From Arthrobacter sp. efr-133-TYG-118 (GTDB lineage: Bacteria; Actinomycetota; Actinomycetes; Actinomycetales; Micrococcaceae): a stretch of DNA of 64,000 nt. The position numbers were made by a program, and so were the translations under genes. The notes under the pieces were generated by a model that was given only the letters and a program-made list of their open reading frames with translations, made no database searches and was not told the DNA's origin. Positions 44,304 to 52,463 of this stretch are shown here, one piece after another (positions within the stretch are counted from its first letter, which is position 1; each line of letters starts with the position of its first letter). The stretch spans positions 41,347 to 105,346 of the forward strand of contig NZ_JARVRH010000025.1 in NCBI RefSeq assembly GCF_030209755.1, written 5' to 3'.

Positions 44304-45728
44304 CTAGAGGGCGCTAGCGGCCTGCGTTTGCTGCTGCCGCGCGTTTGCTGCGTTTGCTGCGTTTGCAACGGCTGCGGCGACGTCGGCGGCAACGTGGGGG
44401 TCGAAGACGCTGGGGATAATGTAGCTCGCGTTCAGTTCATCATCTGCAACCCGGTTGGCGATAGCCTCTGCGGCGGCCACGAGCATTTCCGGGATGATGT
44501 CCGATGCTCCGGCGTCGAGCAATCCGCGGAAGAAGCCCGGGAAGGCCAGCACGTTGTTGATCTGGTTGGGGAAGTCGCTCCGGCCGGTGGCGACGACCGC
44601 TGCGTGCTTGGAGGCAATCACCGGGTCGATTTCCGGGGTGGGGTTGGCCATGGCGAACACGATCGCGTCCTCGGCCATCGAGGCGACCTGCTCTTCACCG
44701 ATCACGTGGGGAGCGCTGACGCCGATGAACACGTCCGCACCGTTGAGGGCGTCGTGCAGCGTGCCCGAGAAGCCGGCCTCGTTGGTGTTTGCGGCAATCC
44801 AGGAGCGGTGCTCGTCGTCGTACTTTTCGCCCGAGTGGATGGCGCCGGAGCGGCCGGCGGCGACAATGTGCTGCGCGCCCTGGGCCTTGAGGAGCTGGAT
44901 GATCGCCGAGCCCGCGGCGCCGACGCCGGAGACCACGATCTTGACCTCGGACAGCTTCTTGTCCACGACGCGCAACGCGTTGACGAGCGCCGCGAGCGTG
45001 ACGATTGCCGTTCCGTGCTGGTCGTCGTGGAAGACGGGGATGTCCAGCTCGTCGCGGAGCCGCTTTTCGATTTCGAAGCAGCGCGGGGCTGCGATGTCTT
45101 CGAGGTTGATGCCGCCGTAGACCGGAGCCATGGCCTTGGCAATCATGATGATTTCTTCAGTGTCCTGGGTGTCGAGGCAGACCGGCCAGGCGTCGACGTT
45201 GGCGAACTGCTTGAACAGCGCGGCCTTGCCTTCCATGACAGGCAGGGCTGCGGCCGGGCCGATGTTGCCCAGGCCAAGGACGGCCGAACCGTCGGTGAGG
45301 ACGGCGATCGTGTTGCGCTTGACCGTCAGGTTGCGGGCAGCGGCGGGGTCCTCGGCGATGGCGAGGCAGACGCGTGCGACGCCGGGAGTGTAGGCACGCG
45401 AGAGGTCGTCGCGGTTGCGCAGGGCCACCTTCGGGACGACCTCGAGCTTGCCTCCCAGGTGCATGAGGAAGGTGCGGTCCGAGACGTGCTGGACCGTGAC
45501 GCCGTCAAGCGCGTTGAGGGCGTCCTTGACGCGGTTGGCGTGGTCTTCGTCCGTGGTGTTGCAGGTGACGTCGACAACCAGGGTGTCGTGGTGCGACTCG
45601 GTCACATCCAGTGCGGTGACGGCCGCACCGGCAGCGGCGACGGCTGCGGCCAGCTCGCTCGTGGCTGTGAAGCTCGACGGCGCGGCGACGCGCAGGGTGA
45701 TCGAATTTCCGGGGCTCGGGTTCGCCAT
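44304..45728 (-). CDS. NAD-type malic enzyme with N-terminal ACT domain
   Basis: A 474-residue decarboxylating malate dehydrogenase. Residues about 10-85 form an ACT domain, a probable amino-acid or ligand sensor. The catalytic part has YTPGVARVCLAI, the Lys/Asp region EDIAAPRCFEIE, HDDQHGTAIVTLA and the VSGVGAAGSA Rossmann loop. It converts malate to pyruvate, so with malate synthase it routes glyoxylate carbon to pyruvate. The C-terminus is Ala/Asn/Gln-rich, from a repeated GCGTTTGCT-like stretch. AGGAGG precedes the ATG. Confidence 0.94.
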   Translation of the reverse strand: MANPSPGNSITLRVAAPSSFTATSELAAAVAAAGAAVTALDVTESHHDTLVVDVTCNTTDEDHANRVKDALNALDGVTVQHVSDRTFLMHLGGKLEVVPKVALRNRDDLSRAYTPGVARVCLAIAEDPAAARNLTVKRNTIAVLTDGSAVLGLGNIGPAAALPVMEGKAALFKQFANVDAWPVCLDTQDTEEIIMIAKAMAPVYGGINLEDIAAPRCFEIEKRLRDELDIPVFHDDQHGTAIVTLAALVNALRVVDKKLSEVKIVVSGVGAAGSAIIQLLKAQGAQHIVAAGRSGAIHSGEKYDDEHRSWIAANTNEAGFSGTLHDALNGADVFIGVSAPHVIGEEQVASMAEDAIVFAMANPTPEIDPVIASKHAAVVATGRSDFPNQINNVLAFPGFFRGLLDAGASDIIPEMLVAAAEAIANRVADDELNASYIIPSVFDPHVAADVAAAVANAANAANARQQQTQAASAL

Positions 45729-45938
45729 TGAATTTCCTCCTCGTACAGGCCCGTAGTGGGCCTCCGCTCAAACCGAATGTTTTCGTATTATGGATATTAT
45801 TATCTACAAAGTGGAAACACAAGCCCTGATTGATGGGCAAGCATTCCGGCGTCGCGTGCTGTATCTTGAGTGTTCTAAGCAATTCTTTTCACGATGCGGA
45901 TAAGAGTTGTCGGATTCCGAGCCATAGGAGACAACGGA
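45729..45938. promoter_or_regulatory. Divergent control region between malic enzyme and IclR genes
   Basis: About 210 bases separate the divergent malic enzyme and IclR genes. The centre (45780-45820) is very AT-rich for this genome, with TATTATGGATATTATTAT and a nearby GTGGAAAC. It probably holds promoters for both directions and the IclR operator. No clear consensus pair is visible. Confidence 0.5.
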
Positions 45939-46694
45939 ATGGCTGAAAAGCCCTCGGGAGGCGTGCAGTCCGTCGAGCGCGTCTTCGAACTGCTGGAACT
46001 CATCACCGACGCCGGCGGAGACGTCACCTTGAGCGAACTGTCCTCGTCGACAGACCTGCCGCTTCCCACCATCCACCGCCTGCTGCGCACCTTGGTGTCC
46101 CTCGGCTACATCCGGCAACTGCCCAATCGTCGCTACGCGCTGGGCCCCCGGCTCATCCGGCTTGGCGAAGGCGCCAACAAGCAGCTCGGCGCCTTGGCCC
46201 GTCCCCAGCTGAAGTCCCTCGTGGACCGGCTTGGCGAAACGTCCAACATGGCGGTCCTGGATTCCGACATGGTCATCTACGTTGCCCAGGTTCCGTCGCT
46301 GCACTCCATGCGCATGTTCACCGAGGTAGGCCGCCGCGCCCATACGCACGACACCGGCGTCGGGAAGGCCATCCTGGCCCAGCTGGACGACGAGGTGGTC
46401 CGCGGGATCGTGGCCCGCACGGGCATGCCGACTCCCACGGCAAAGAGCATCGGGGACATCGAATCCCTCCTCGCCGATTTGAACCGGATCCGCGAACGCG
46501 GCTACTCGATCGACGAGGAAGAGCAAGAGATCGGCGTCCGTTGCTTCGCGATGGCCGTCCCGAACGCTCCGACGCCGACCGCCATTTCCGTTTCCGGACC
46601 GGTGTCCCGCGTGGACCAGCACTTTGCCGACCGCGCCGTGCCCTTGCTGCGCGAGGCTGCCCTCGCGATCTCGGCCGAGCTGAACCAGAACTAA
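45939..46694 (+). CDS. IclR-family transcriptional regulator
   Basis: A 251-residue regulator. The N-terminal winged HTH is in LSELSSSTDLPLPTIHRLLRTLVSLGYIRQ (about 32-61). The C-terminal IclR effector domain has RLGETSNMAVLDSDMVIYVAQ, AHTHDTGVGKAILA and RERGYSIDEEEQEIGVRC. In other bacteria the related AllR senses glyoxylate and allantoin. Here it diverges from the malic enzyme/malate synthase operon, so it probably controls that operon. AGGAGAC is 8 bases before the chosen ATG. Confidence 0.92.
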   Translation: MAEKPSGGVQSVERVFELLELITDAGGDVTLSELSSSTDLPLPTIHRLLRTLVSLGYIRQLPNRRYALGPRLIRLGEGANKQLGALARPQLKSLVDRLGETSNMAVLDSDMVIYVAQVPSLHSMRMFTEVGRRAHTHDTGVGKAILAQLDDEVVRGIVARTGMPTPTAKSIGDIESLLADLNRIRERGYSIDEEEQEIGVRCFAMAVPNAPTPTAISVSGPVSRVDQHFADRAVPLLREAALAISAELNQN

Positions 46695-46711
46695 CGCCCC
46701 CTTTCTCGCGC

Positions 46712-46768
46712 GAACTGGCAGTTGTTGCCCCTTTTCCTGCGGCAATTAGGGGCAACAACTGCCAGCTC
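46712..46768. repeat. Hairpin repeat family A, copy 1
   Basis: Two 20-base arms (GAACTGGCAGTTGTTGCCCC and its near-perfect complement, one mismatch) flank a 17-base loop. It lies between the convergent IclR and NCS1 genes. Copies 2 and 3 are at 48480-48542 and 49428-49485. Confidence 0.85.
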
Positions 46769-46782
46769 GGCGGAGGGGTTCC

Positions 46783-48354
46783 TTAGACGAGGGCGCCGTC
46801 GTTCGCTTCGACGCCGTTCGGCTCCAGGTTGATCATGGGGGAGCGCTTTTCGAAGTACCAGAAAGTCAGCAGGCCCAGTGCGCAGCCAAGGAACCAGCTG
46901 TAGTTGCCGATCCAGGTTGCGTTGACCGTGGTGGCTCCGGAGTCCAGGAGCGCTTTGGGGATCAGGACCGAAGCGATCGACACCACGCCGCTGATGGCCA
47001 CTGCCTTCACCGCGTTGGGGTTGTAGCCGTTGCGGAACCAGTACTTGCCGTTGGGCTTCATCGTGTACATGTCCTCAACCCACACCTTCTGCTTGCCGAC
47101 CAGGTAGTAGCCGGCGATCAGGATGCCGAAGAGCGGGCCGATCAGCGCACCCAGTACGCCGAGCGTGTAGTGGATGGCGTCGTCGTTCGAGTACCAGTTC
47201 CAAGGGGTCAGGATGACGGATCCGCCCGCGGCGATCATGCCGCCCATGCGCCAACTGATCTTCTGGGGGCTGACGTTGGAGAAGTCGAACGCCGGCGAGA
47301 TGAAGTTGGCCACGATGTTGATGCCCACAGTTGCGATGACAAAGGTCAGGCCGCCGAGCAACACGGCGAACACCGAATCGATTTCCTGAACAGTCTTGAC
47401 CGGGTCCGTGATGAGGTGCCCGAAGACCGGGATGGTAGCCGACGCCGTGATGACGGTCAGTAGCGAAAAGAAGAGGAAGTTGACCGGCAGGCCCAGGAGA
47501 TTGCCCTTCTTGACGGCCTTGAAGCTCTTGCCGTAGCGCGCGAAGTCGCCGAAGTTGAGCATGGGACCCGAGAAGTAGGACACCACCAAGGCGATCGCGG
47601 AGATCATGACCGGGATGGACGCAGCGAAGTCGAGCGGTTGGCCGGCGGACAGGTTCAGGCTGATGTTGCTGATGCCGGCCTTGGAAACCAAGTAGATGGC
47701 AAGGACCAACATGACCACGTATACGGCTGGACCGGCGAAGTCGATGAACTTGCGGATGCTTTCCATTCCGTTCCAGAACAATGCGGCCTGGGCCACCCAG
47801 AGGACTCCGTAGCAAATCCAACCCAAGGCAGAGAGGCCGAGGAAGGCGTACTGATGGACGTCGTACAACGGTTTCATGGCGGGGAAGAACTTCAGGAACA
47901 CGATCACCAAGGCTTCGGAGGCAAGGAAGGTTTGAACTCCGTACCAAGCGACGGCGATCAGGCCGCGGATGATAGCCGGGATGTTGGCGCCCTTGACGCC
48001 GAAGACCGCTCGGTTGATCACGGGGTACGGTACGCCGGTCTTTTGGCTGGGCTTCGCCACGAGGTTGCAGAAAACCTGGACGATCACGATGCCCACCAGC
48101 AGGGCGACCAGCACTTGCCAGCTGGCGAGGCCGAGGGCGAAGAGGCTGCCCGCCGTCACGTAGCCGCCGATGCTGTGGACGTCTGACATCCAGAAGGCGA
48201 ACAGGTTGTAGCTGCTCCAGCGCTGGTTCTTCAGGGGCGCCAGGTCTTCGTTGCTGAGCCGCGGATCGCGGTGTGCTGCGGCTTCGTCAGTCGGGCTGCC
48301 CAGGAAGGTGCCGGGTGCACCCGTTTGCTCTGGGGCGAGTTGTGCTTCGGCCAT
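46783..48354 (-). CDS. NCS1-family nucleobase:cation symporter (probable allantoin or purine permease)
   Basis: A 523-residue permease with about 12 hydrophobic segments. The NCS1 signatures are NQRWSSYNLFAFWMSDV near the N-terminus, WQVLVALLVGIVIVQVF, and GLIAVAWYGVQTFLASEAL. The family carries allantoin, hydantoins, uracil, cytosine or purines with Na+ or H+. Its place in a ureide cluster suggests allantoin or a purine. Start has GAGGAACC upstream. It converges on IclR and follows the RpiR regulator on the same strand. Confidence 0.92.
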   Translation of the reverse strand: MAEAQLAPEQTGAPGTFLGSPTDEAAAHRDPRLSNEDLAPLKNQRWSSYNLFAFWMSDVHSIGGYVTAGSLFALGLASWQVLVALLVGIVIVQVFCNLVAKPSQKTGVPYPVINRAVFGVKGANIPAIIRGLIAVAWYGVQTFLASEALVIVFLKFFPAMKPLYDVHQYAFLGLSALGWICYGVLWVAQAALFWNGMESIRKFIDFAGPAVYVVMLVLAIYLVSKAGISNISLNLSAGQPLDFAASIPVMISAIALVVSYFSGPMLNFGDFARYGKSFKAVKKGNLLGLPVNFLFFSLLTVITASATIPVFGHLITDPVKTVQEIDSVFAVLLGGLTFVIATVGINIVANFISPAFDFSNVSPQKISWRMGGMIAAGGSVILTPWNWYSNDDAIHYTLGVLGALIGPLFGILIAGYYLVGKQKVWVEDMYTMKPNGKYWFRNGYNPNAVKAVAISGVVSIASVLIPKALLDSGATTVNATWIGNYSWFLGCALGLLTFWYFEKRSPMINLEPNGVEANDGALV

Positions 48355-48393
48355 CGGTTCCTCGAATCAGGGTTATCCACGACAGGGGCAGTC

Positions 48394-48429
48394 GTTTCAC
48401 TGATTCAATTGAATGGAACAGATGTTTCA
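48394..48429. promoter_or_regulatory. Two GTTTCA half-sites upstream of the NCS1 permease
   Basis: Upstream of the NCS1 start, GTTTCA occurs at 48394-48399 and 48424-48429 (TGAAAC on the coding strand), 30 bases apart. A similar GTTTC pair lies upstream of uricase. They may be half-sites for the neighbouring RpiR or IclR regulator. Weak evidence. Confidence 0.3.
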
Positions 48430-48479
48430 GCGCCGTTTCCGGGCCGCTAACTCTTCTTTACGCTTGGTGCTGCCTCCTC

Positions 48480-48542
48480 GCGCGAAGAGGCAGCTAGTGC
48501 CCCTTTGCCCGCGTTTTGGGGGCAACACTTGCCGGTTCGCGC
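48480..48542. repeat. Hairpin repeat family A, copy 2
   Basis: Arms GCGCGAAGAGGCAGCTAGTG-CCCC (48480-48503) and a partial complement (48519-48542) form a less perfect hairpin than copies 1 and 3, with the same GGGGCAACAC...GCC core. It lies between the NCS1 promoter and the end of the RpiR gene. Confidence 0.75.
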
Positions 48543-48557
48543 GTGAGTCGCGTGGAT

Positions 48558-49382
48558 TTACCGCCGCTCGATCTCTCCCAGAGAGTCGAAGACGCCGGTT
48601 ATTTCCCTGACGCGGTCCCTTCCCGGACGCCCCCGCGCGGTCAGTACGCCGTTCGCGAGGACGCTCATGAGGCTCATGGCTGAGGCGTAGCTGTCAAAGG
48701 CGGCGCTGCCGTCCACAGGGCATTCGATCCAAACGGAGGCCTCAACGGCAAGCCATCGGGCGCTCGGGTCCGCGATCAGGATGGTGCTCGCGCCGGTGGC
48801 GGTGGCCGCCTTCAGGAGCTGGTGGAAGCCGTCCGGCCGGCGCCGGAAGCCCAGCAGGATCACGACGTCGTTCGCGTCCAGCCCTGCCAGTTCTTCACCA
48901 ACGCTTTGGCCCGGCTGTGGGGCCAGATTTACCGAGGGTCGGCACTGCAGGAGCTGCTGCCGTAGGTGGAGGGCTACAGGGAAACTGTTGCGGAAGCCGA
49001 TCAGCAAGACCTTGCTGGCCTCGGCCAATTGCTGCGTCACCTTGCGGAGGCGACCGTCGTCGAGCGTTTCGAAAAGCCGGTTCAGGCTCTGCTGTTCCGT
49101 TGCCAGATGCAGGGGGATTCCGCCGTCGGCCTCCTGTTTGGCTAGCGGCACTCCGCTGGACCTCAGGCCCCGGGTGTGTTCCTTCACCTCGTTGAAATCG
49201 GCGAATCCGAGGTGGCGAAAGAGCCTGCTCATGGTGGCCTTGGAGACCCCGCTTAGCTGAGCGAGCTCGGCCGCATTGTAGACAGCCAAGTCGCCGAGGC
49301 GGTCCAGCAGGGTGTCTGCGGCCTTTTGCTCCTGCGGCCCAAGTTCCGAATAGTGTTGTTCGATTCGCTCATCGATCCTCAT
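48558..49382 (-). CDS. MurR/RpiR-family transcriptional regulator
   Basis: A 274-residue regulator with an N-terminal HTH_6 (YNAAELAQLSGVSKATMSRLFRHLGF, about 35-60) and a C-terminal SIS domain (KVLLIGFRNSFPVALHLRQQLL, DVVILLGFRRRP). SIS domains usually bind phosphosugars, but RpiR regulators also occur in purine clusters. It lies between two permease genes on the same strand and may control one or both. Confidence 0.9.
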   Translation of the reverse strand: MRIDERIEQHYSELGPQEQKAADTLLDRLGDLAVYNAAELAQLSGVSKATMSRLFRHLGFADFNEVKEHTRGLRSSGVPLAKQEADGGIPLHLATEQQSLNRLFETLDDGRLRKVTQQLAEASKVLLIGFRNSFPVALHLRQQLLQCRPSVNLAPQPGQSVGEELAGLDANDVVILLGFRRRPDGFHQLLKAATATGASTILIADPSARWLAVEASVWIECPVDGSAAFDSYASAMSLMSVLANGVLTARGRPGRDRVREITGVFDSLGEIERR

Positions 49383-49427
49383 GAAACAACCGTCTCACGT
49401 GGAGGTGGCAAAAAACGCATGCAGCGC

Positions 49428-49485
49428 GAACTGGCAGGTGCTGCCCCGTTCCTTGCTGCGAATCAGGGGCAACACCTGCCAGTTC
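49428..49485. repeat. Hairpin repeat family A, copy 3
   Basis: Two 20-base arms (GAACTGGCAGGTGCTGCCCC and its complement, one mismatch) flank an 18-base loop. It lies between the RpiR start and the stop of the NCS2 permease. Arm sequence is 17 of 20 identical to copy 1. Confidence 0.85.
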
Positions 49486-49500
49486 GGCGGAGCAAAGGTG

Positions 49501-50991
49501 TCAGTGCTCGGCCGGTGTGTCCGACTTGAGCGGCACTTCCTTGCCTTCGGCGTCGATCAGTTTGCCGTTCTCGAAACGGTCACCGTGCGCGAGGCAAGCA
49601 ATGTCCGCTTCGCTGACCACACGGCCGGTACCTGCGACGAACACCGATTGGTTGTCCGAGTTGCCGGCCTTGAAGTGGTTGAACAGCACGTTCAGCAGGA
49701 TGGCCATGATGGCGGCCGAGCTGATGCCCGAGTGGAAGATCGTGGAGAACCAGGACGGGAACTGGTCGTAGAACTTCGGGGCGGCGATCGGGATCATACC
49801 GAAGCCGATGGACGCAGCCACGACGATCAGGTTCATGTTGTTGCGGTACTCCACTTTGGAAAGCGTCCGGATGCCGCTCGCGGCCACCGTACCAAAGAGT
49901 ACGACGCCGGCACCGCCCAGGACGGGCGTCGGAACTGCTGCGACAACTCGCCCGAGGATGGGCAGCACGCCGAGCACCACCAGGATGAGCCCGCCGGCGC
50001 TGACCACGAAGCGGCTCTTGATGCCCGTGATGGCCACGAGTCCGACGTTCTGGGCGAAGGCGCTCTGGGTAAAGGAGTTGAAGAGGGGCGAAACGGCGCT
50101 TGAGAGCATATCCGCACGCAGGCCGTTGCCGATGCGCTTGGAATCGACCTTGGTGCCTACGATTTCACCGACGGCGATGATGTCCGCCGAGGTCTCGGTG
50201 AGGGTGACCAGGATGACGATCAGCATCGAAACGATGGACGCGATCTCGAACGTGGGAGCACCGAACGCGAACGGCGTGGGGAAGGCCACCACCGGACCTT
50301 GGCCGACCTTGGAGAAATCGGCCATTCCCGTGGCGAGGGCAATGACGGTCCCGATCACCATGGCAAGGAGGATGGAAAGACGCGAGATGGCCGCGTTTCC
50401 AACCTTGCTGAGGAGAAGGACGATGCCCATCGTGGCCGCGGCGAGTCCGATGTTCGCCACGCTGCCGTAGTTGGGGGCGGCGGCGTTGCCGCCCATGGCC
50501 CAGTTCGCCGCGACCGGCATGAGTGTCAGCCCGATGGTGGTGATGACGGTACCCGTGACGACGGGTGGGAAGAATTTGATGATCTTGGAGAAAAGCGGTG
50601 TGATCACCAGGCCGATCAGGGACGCCACGATGACCGAGCCGAACACCGCCTGGATCCCGCCGCCGCCGTGGACGATCGCCACCATGGTGGAGACGCCGGC
50701 GAAGGACACGCCCTGGACCAGCGGCAGCTGCGATCCGAAGAACGGGATGCCGACAGTCTGCAGAATGGTGGCGAGGCCGCCGACAAACAGGCAGGCCGCG
50801 ATCAGGAGCCCGATGTCCTGCGAGGACATGCCCGCGGCGGCTCCGATGATGAGCGGCGGGGCGATGATGCCGCCGTACATGGTCAAGACGTGCTGGAACC
50901 CGTAGGCGAACGTGCTCCCGATCGAGAGGCGCTTGTCCTCGGGGCGGGCAGGCCCGGACGCTGCGGGGCGGGTTTTATTCTTCGTGTTCAT
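49501..50991 (-). CDS. NCS2-family purine (xanthine/urate) permease
   Basis: A 496-residue nucleobase:cation symporter with about 14 hydrophobic segments. Signatures are FAYGFQHVLTMYGGIIAPPLIIG near the N-terminus and the family motif TQSAFAQNVGLVAITGIKSRFV near the middle. The family takes up xanthine, urate or uracil. The neighbouring uricase points to urate or xanthine. The start is preceded only by a weak GAAAG and a duplicated stretch (50986-51049). Confidence 0.93.
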   Translation of the reverse strand: MNTKNKTRPAASGPARPEDKRLSIGSTFAYGFQHVLTMYGGIIAPPLIIGAAAGMSSQDIGLLIAACLFVGGLATILQTVGIPFFGSQLPLVQGVSFAGVSTMVAIVHGGGGIQAVFGSVIVASLIGLVITPLFSKIIKFFPPVVTGTVITTIGLTLMPVAANWAMGGNAAAPNYGSVANIGLAAATMGIVLLLSKVGNAAISRLSILLAMVIGTVIALATGMADFSKVGQGPVVAFPTPFAFGAPTFEIASIVSMLIVILVTLTETSADIIAVGEIVGTKVDSKRIGNGLRADMLSSAVSPLFNSFTQSAFAQNVGLVAITGIKSRFVVSAGGLILVVLGVLPILGRVVAAVPTPVLGGAGVVLFGTVAASGIRTLSKVEYRNNMNLIVVAASIGFGMIPIAAPKFYDQFPSWFSTIFHSGISSAAIMAILLNVLFNHFKAGNSDNQSVFVAGTGRVVSEADIACLAHGDRFENGKLIDAEGKEVPLKSDTPAEH

Positions 50992-51049
50992 GGCAGACTT
51001 TCTTGGTTCATGGCAGACGTCTTTGTCTGGCTAACTTTGTCTGGCTAAC
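50986..51049. repeat. Two direct duplications upstream of the NCS2 permease
   Basis: GTTCATGGCAGAC occurs at 50986-50998 and 51006-51018. A perfect 14-base tandem, TTTGTCTGGCTAAC, occurs at 51022-51035 and 51036-51049. The first pair includes the permease start codon (complement). They lie in the 5-prime untranslated region and look like recent slippage. Confidence 0.85.
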
Positions 51050-51075
51050 AATGTGGTTTTTGGGTGCGGGTGATT

Positions 51076-51142
51076 GCCCAACTGGCTCGCATTTGATGTC
51101 GTTTTGAGGCTCCAAACGACACTTGCTGCGAGTCAGTTGGGC
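51076..51142. repeat. Hairpin repeat family B, copy 1
   Basis: Arms of about 29 bases start GCCCAACTGGCTCGCATTTG and end with the complement GCGAGTCAGTTGGGC. The inner TGTCGTTT/AAACGACA also pairs; only the middle mismatches. It lies between the NCS2 upstream region and the uricase stop. Copy 2 is at 62670-62740. Confidence 0.85.
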
Positions 51143-51155
51143 GGGTACCTCGGGG

Positions 51156-52064
51156 TCAGCAGAAGCCGGCGATGCCGTTCCACGCAGCCGGGGCAGGTGT
51201 GGTGTTGTCGCGCTGGACCGTGGCTTCGATCAAGCCGTACGGGCGGTCCGCGGCGAAGAAGACCTCGTTGGGGTTGTCGAGGCCGAACGGGCTGAGGTCC
51301 ACCAGGAAGTGGTGTTTGTTGGGCATCGAGAACTTGATCTCGTCCACTTCGCTGTGGGCCTCCAGGACCTTCTTGCCCATGTCGAACAGGGTCTGCTGCA
51401 GGGCGTGGGAGTAGTTCTCCGTGAAGCCTTCCAAGAGCAGTGCCTTGATGTCCTCGTAGCTCTTGTTGAAGTCGGTTCCGGCAGCGTCGAGCCCGGTCTT
51501 GTAGCGCCAGCGGGCCGAGACATCGGTGGCGAGGATGCGGTCCGTGGTCTCGGGCAGGGTGGTGTACCGGTCGCGGGGATAGCCCACGAAGCCGGACTGC
51601 GTGGTCTTGAGGACGGTCAGGTCCTTGAGGCCGGAGATGACGTGCGTTGTGTTGCCTTCACGGACCACGACGGCGGTGCGGACTTCCTGCCCCTTGCGGA
51701 CAAAGCTGTGGTCGTGTTCGGAGCCGTGTGCCTGGATGCGGTCCCAGGTGTAGGCCTCGGCTTCCCAGCGGCCGCCCGTGACCCACTCGAAGCCTGAGGT
51801 GAAGTGTTCGCTCAGGCGCAGGAGGAAGGCTTCGGGGGAGCCGATGCCGTCGCGGGCAAAGGCATAGATGGTGTTCTTCTGGGTGTCCGTGGCGACGACG
51901 TGTGCGTTGTCGCCTTGGAGGTGCGCAGCCTGGAAGTCGCCACGCAATTGCGAGGTGACGTTAAGGTCTTCGATCTGGTGGCGGTCGGTGTCGCGGGTGA
52001 CTTTGACGACGCGGACTTCTGCCTTGCCGTACTGGTTGTCGCCGAGGACGATGTTGTTGCTCAT
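51156..52064 (-). CDS. pucL: Uricase (factor-independent urate hydroxylase)
   Basis: A 302-residue enzyme that oxidises urate to 5-hydroxyisourate with O2 and no cofactor. The catalytic Lys (about 14) is in QYGKAEVRVVK and Thr59 in VVATDTQKNT. The active-site His is in MPNKHHFLVDLSPFG. It is a single-domain uricase, without the OHCU-decarboxylase domain found in B. subtilis PucL, and no HIU hydrolase gene is adjacent. ATG at 52064 or 52070; GGGA is the only Shine-Dalgarno-like sequence. Confidence 0.95.
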   Translation of the reverse strand: MSNNIVLGDNQYGKAEVRVVKVTRDTDRHQIEDLNVTSQLRGDFQAAHLQGDNAHVVATDTQKNTIYAFARDGIGSPEAFLLRLSEHFTSGFEWVTGGRWEAEAYTWDRIQAHGSEHDHSFVRKGQEVRTAVVVREGNTTHVISGLKDLTVLKTTQSGFVGYPRDRYTTLPETTDRILATDVSARWRYKTGLDAAGTDFNKSYEDIKALLLEGFTENYSHALQQTLFDMGKKVLEAHSEVDEIKFSMPNKHHFLVDLSPFGLDNPNEVFFAADRPYGLIEATVQRDNTTPAPAAWNGIAGFC

Positions 52065-52125
52065 GGTCATATCCCAACTTCTGTGAGGTGGAACCACTAA
52101 GGTCCACCAATGAAATTAAGCGCGT

Positions 52126-52141
52126 GTTTCATACGCGTTTC
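52126..52141. promoter_or_regulatory. GTTTC repeats upstream of uricase
   Basis: GTTTCA (52126-52131) and GTTTC (52137-52141) are spaced 11 bases apart in a palindrome-rich stretch (GCGT...ACGC). On the uricase strand this reads GAAACGCGTATGAAAC. Similar GAAAC elements lie upstream of the NCS1 permease and the guanine deaminase. Possible operator; unproven. Confidence 0.3.
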
Positions 52142-52159
52142 TGGTGGAGCCGACCCAAC

Positions 52160-52191
52160 AAAAAAGAGCCGGCATCCGTTGATGCCAGCTC
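52160..52191 (-). terminator. Intrinsic terminator upstream of uricase
   Basis: An 11-bp stem with a 4-base loop followed directly by six T on the minus strand. It is upstream of, not downstream of, the uricase gene, so it would stop transcription before the coding region unless overridden. Confidence 0.75.
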
Positions 52192-52260
52192 ATTACGACC
52201 CTGCCTGCTGCTCCCAGGTTACGTGACCTGCGCCACGAATTGAAGAAAGCGTAGCCCACG
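52160..52260 (-). ncRNA. Candidate structured leader or small RNA ending in an intrinsic terminator
   Basis: On the minus strand, about 95 bases upstream of uricase, an 11-bp stem (GAGCTGGCATC, loop AACG, GATGCCGGCTC) is followed by six T. It pairs fully, with one G-U, only as minus-strand RNA. Upstream lie a quasi-palindrome CAGGTCACGTAACCTG (complement of 52215-52230) and the GGGAGCAGCAGGCAGGG stretch. This could be an attenuator for uricase or the end of a short independent RNA. It does not fit the SRP RNA or any riboswitch I know. Confidence 0.45.
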
Positions 52261-52463
52261 TTTGCCAGTGGTGTACATCACTTCCGGAGAATCGTTACCT
52301 ACTTTCTGATTGTGACCGACGGCGACTAGTGGCGGGGGCGTGGTCCGGTGGGCACCCCTTGACGAGGCTCGCGAATCCCCTCTACCATTTCCATATAACA
52401 AAAAATGTTTTCCAAGATACGGAAAATTCTCGGAGAACTTGAGCGCATGAAGTAGGAGGACAG

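Noticed and set aside
41426..45731. Long plus-strand frames over DUF6986, malate synthase and malic enzyme
   Set aside because: High-GC shadow frames; the minus-strand products are clear known enzymes.
46712..51142. CRISPR array or IS ends, from the repeated palindromes
   Set aside because: The repeats are unevenly spaced by whole genes, have no spacers and no transposase or cas genes nearby.
52201..52260. Small SRP RNA (4.5S) on the minus strand, suggested by CAGGTCA...GGGAGCAGC
   Set aside because: The conserved GGAA tetraloop and the expected helix pairing around the internal loop are missing, so the resemblance is only partial.
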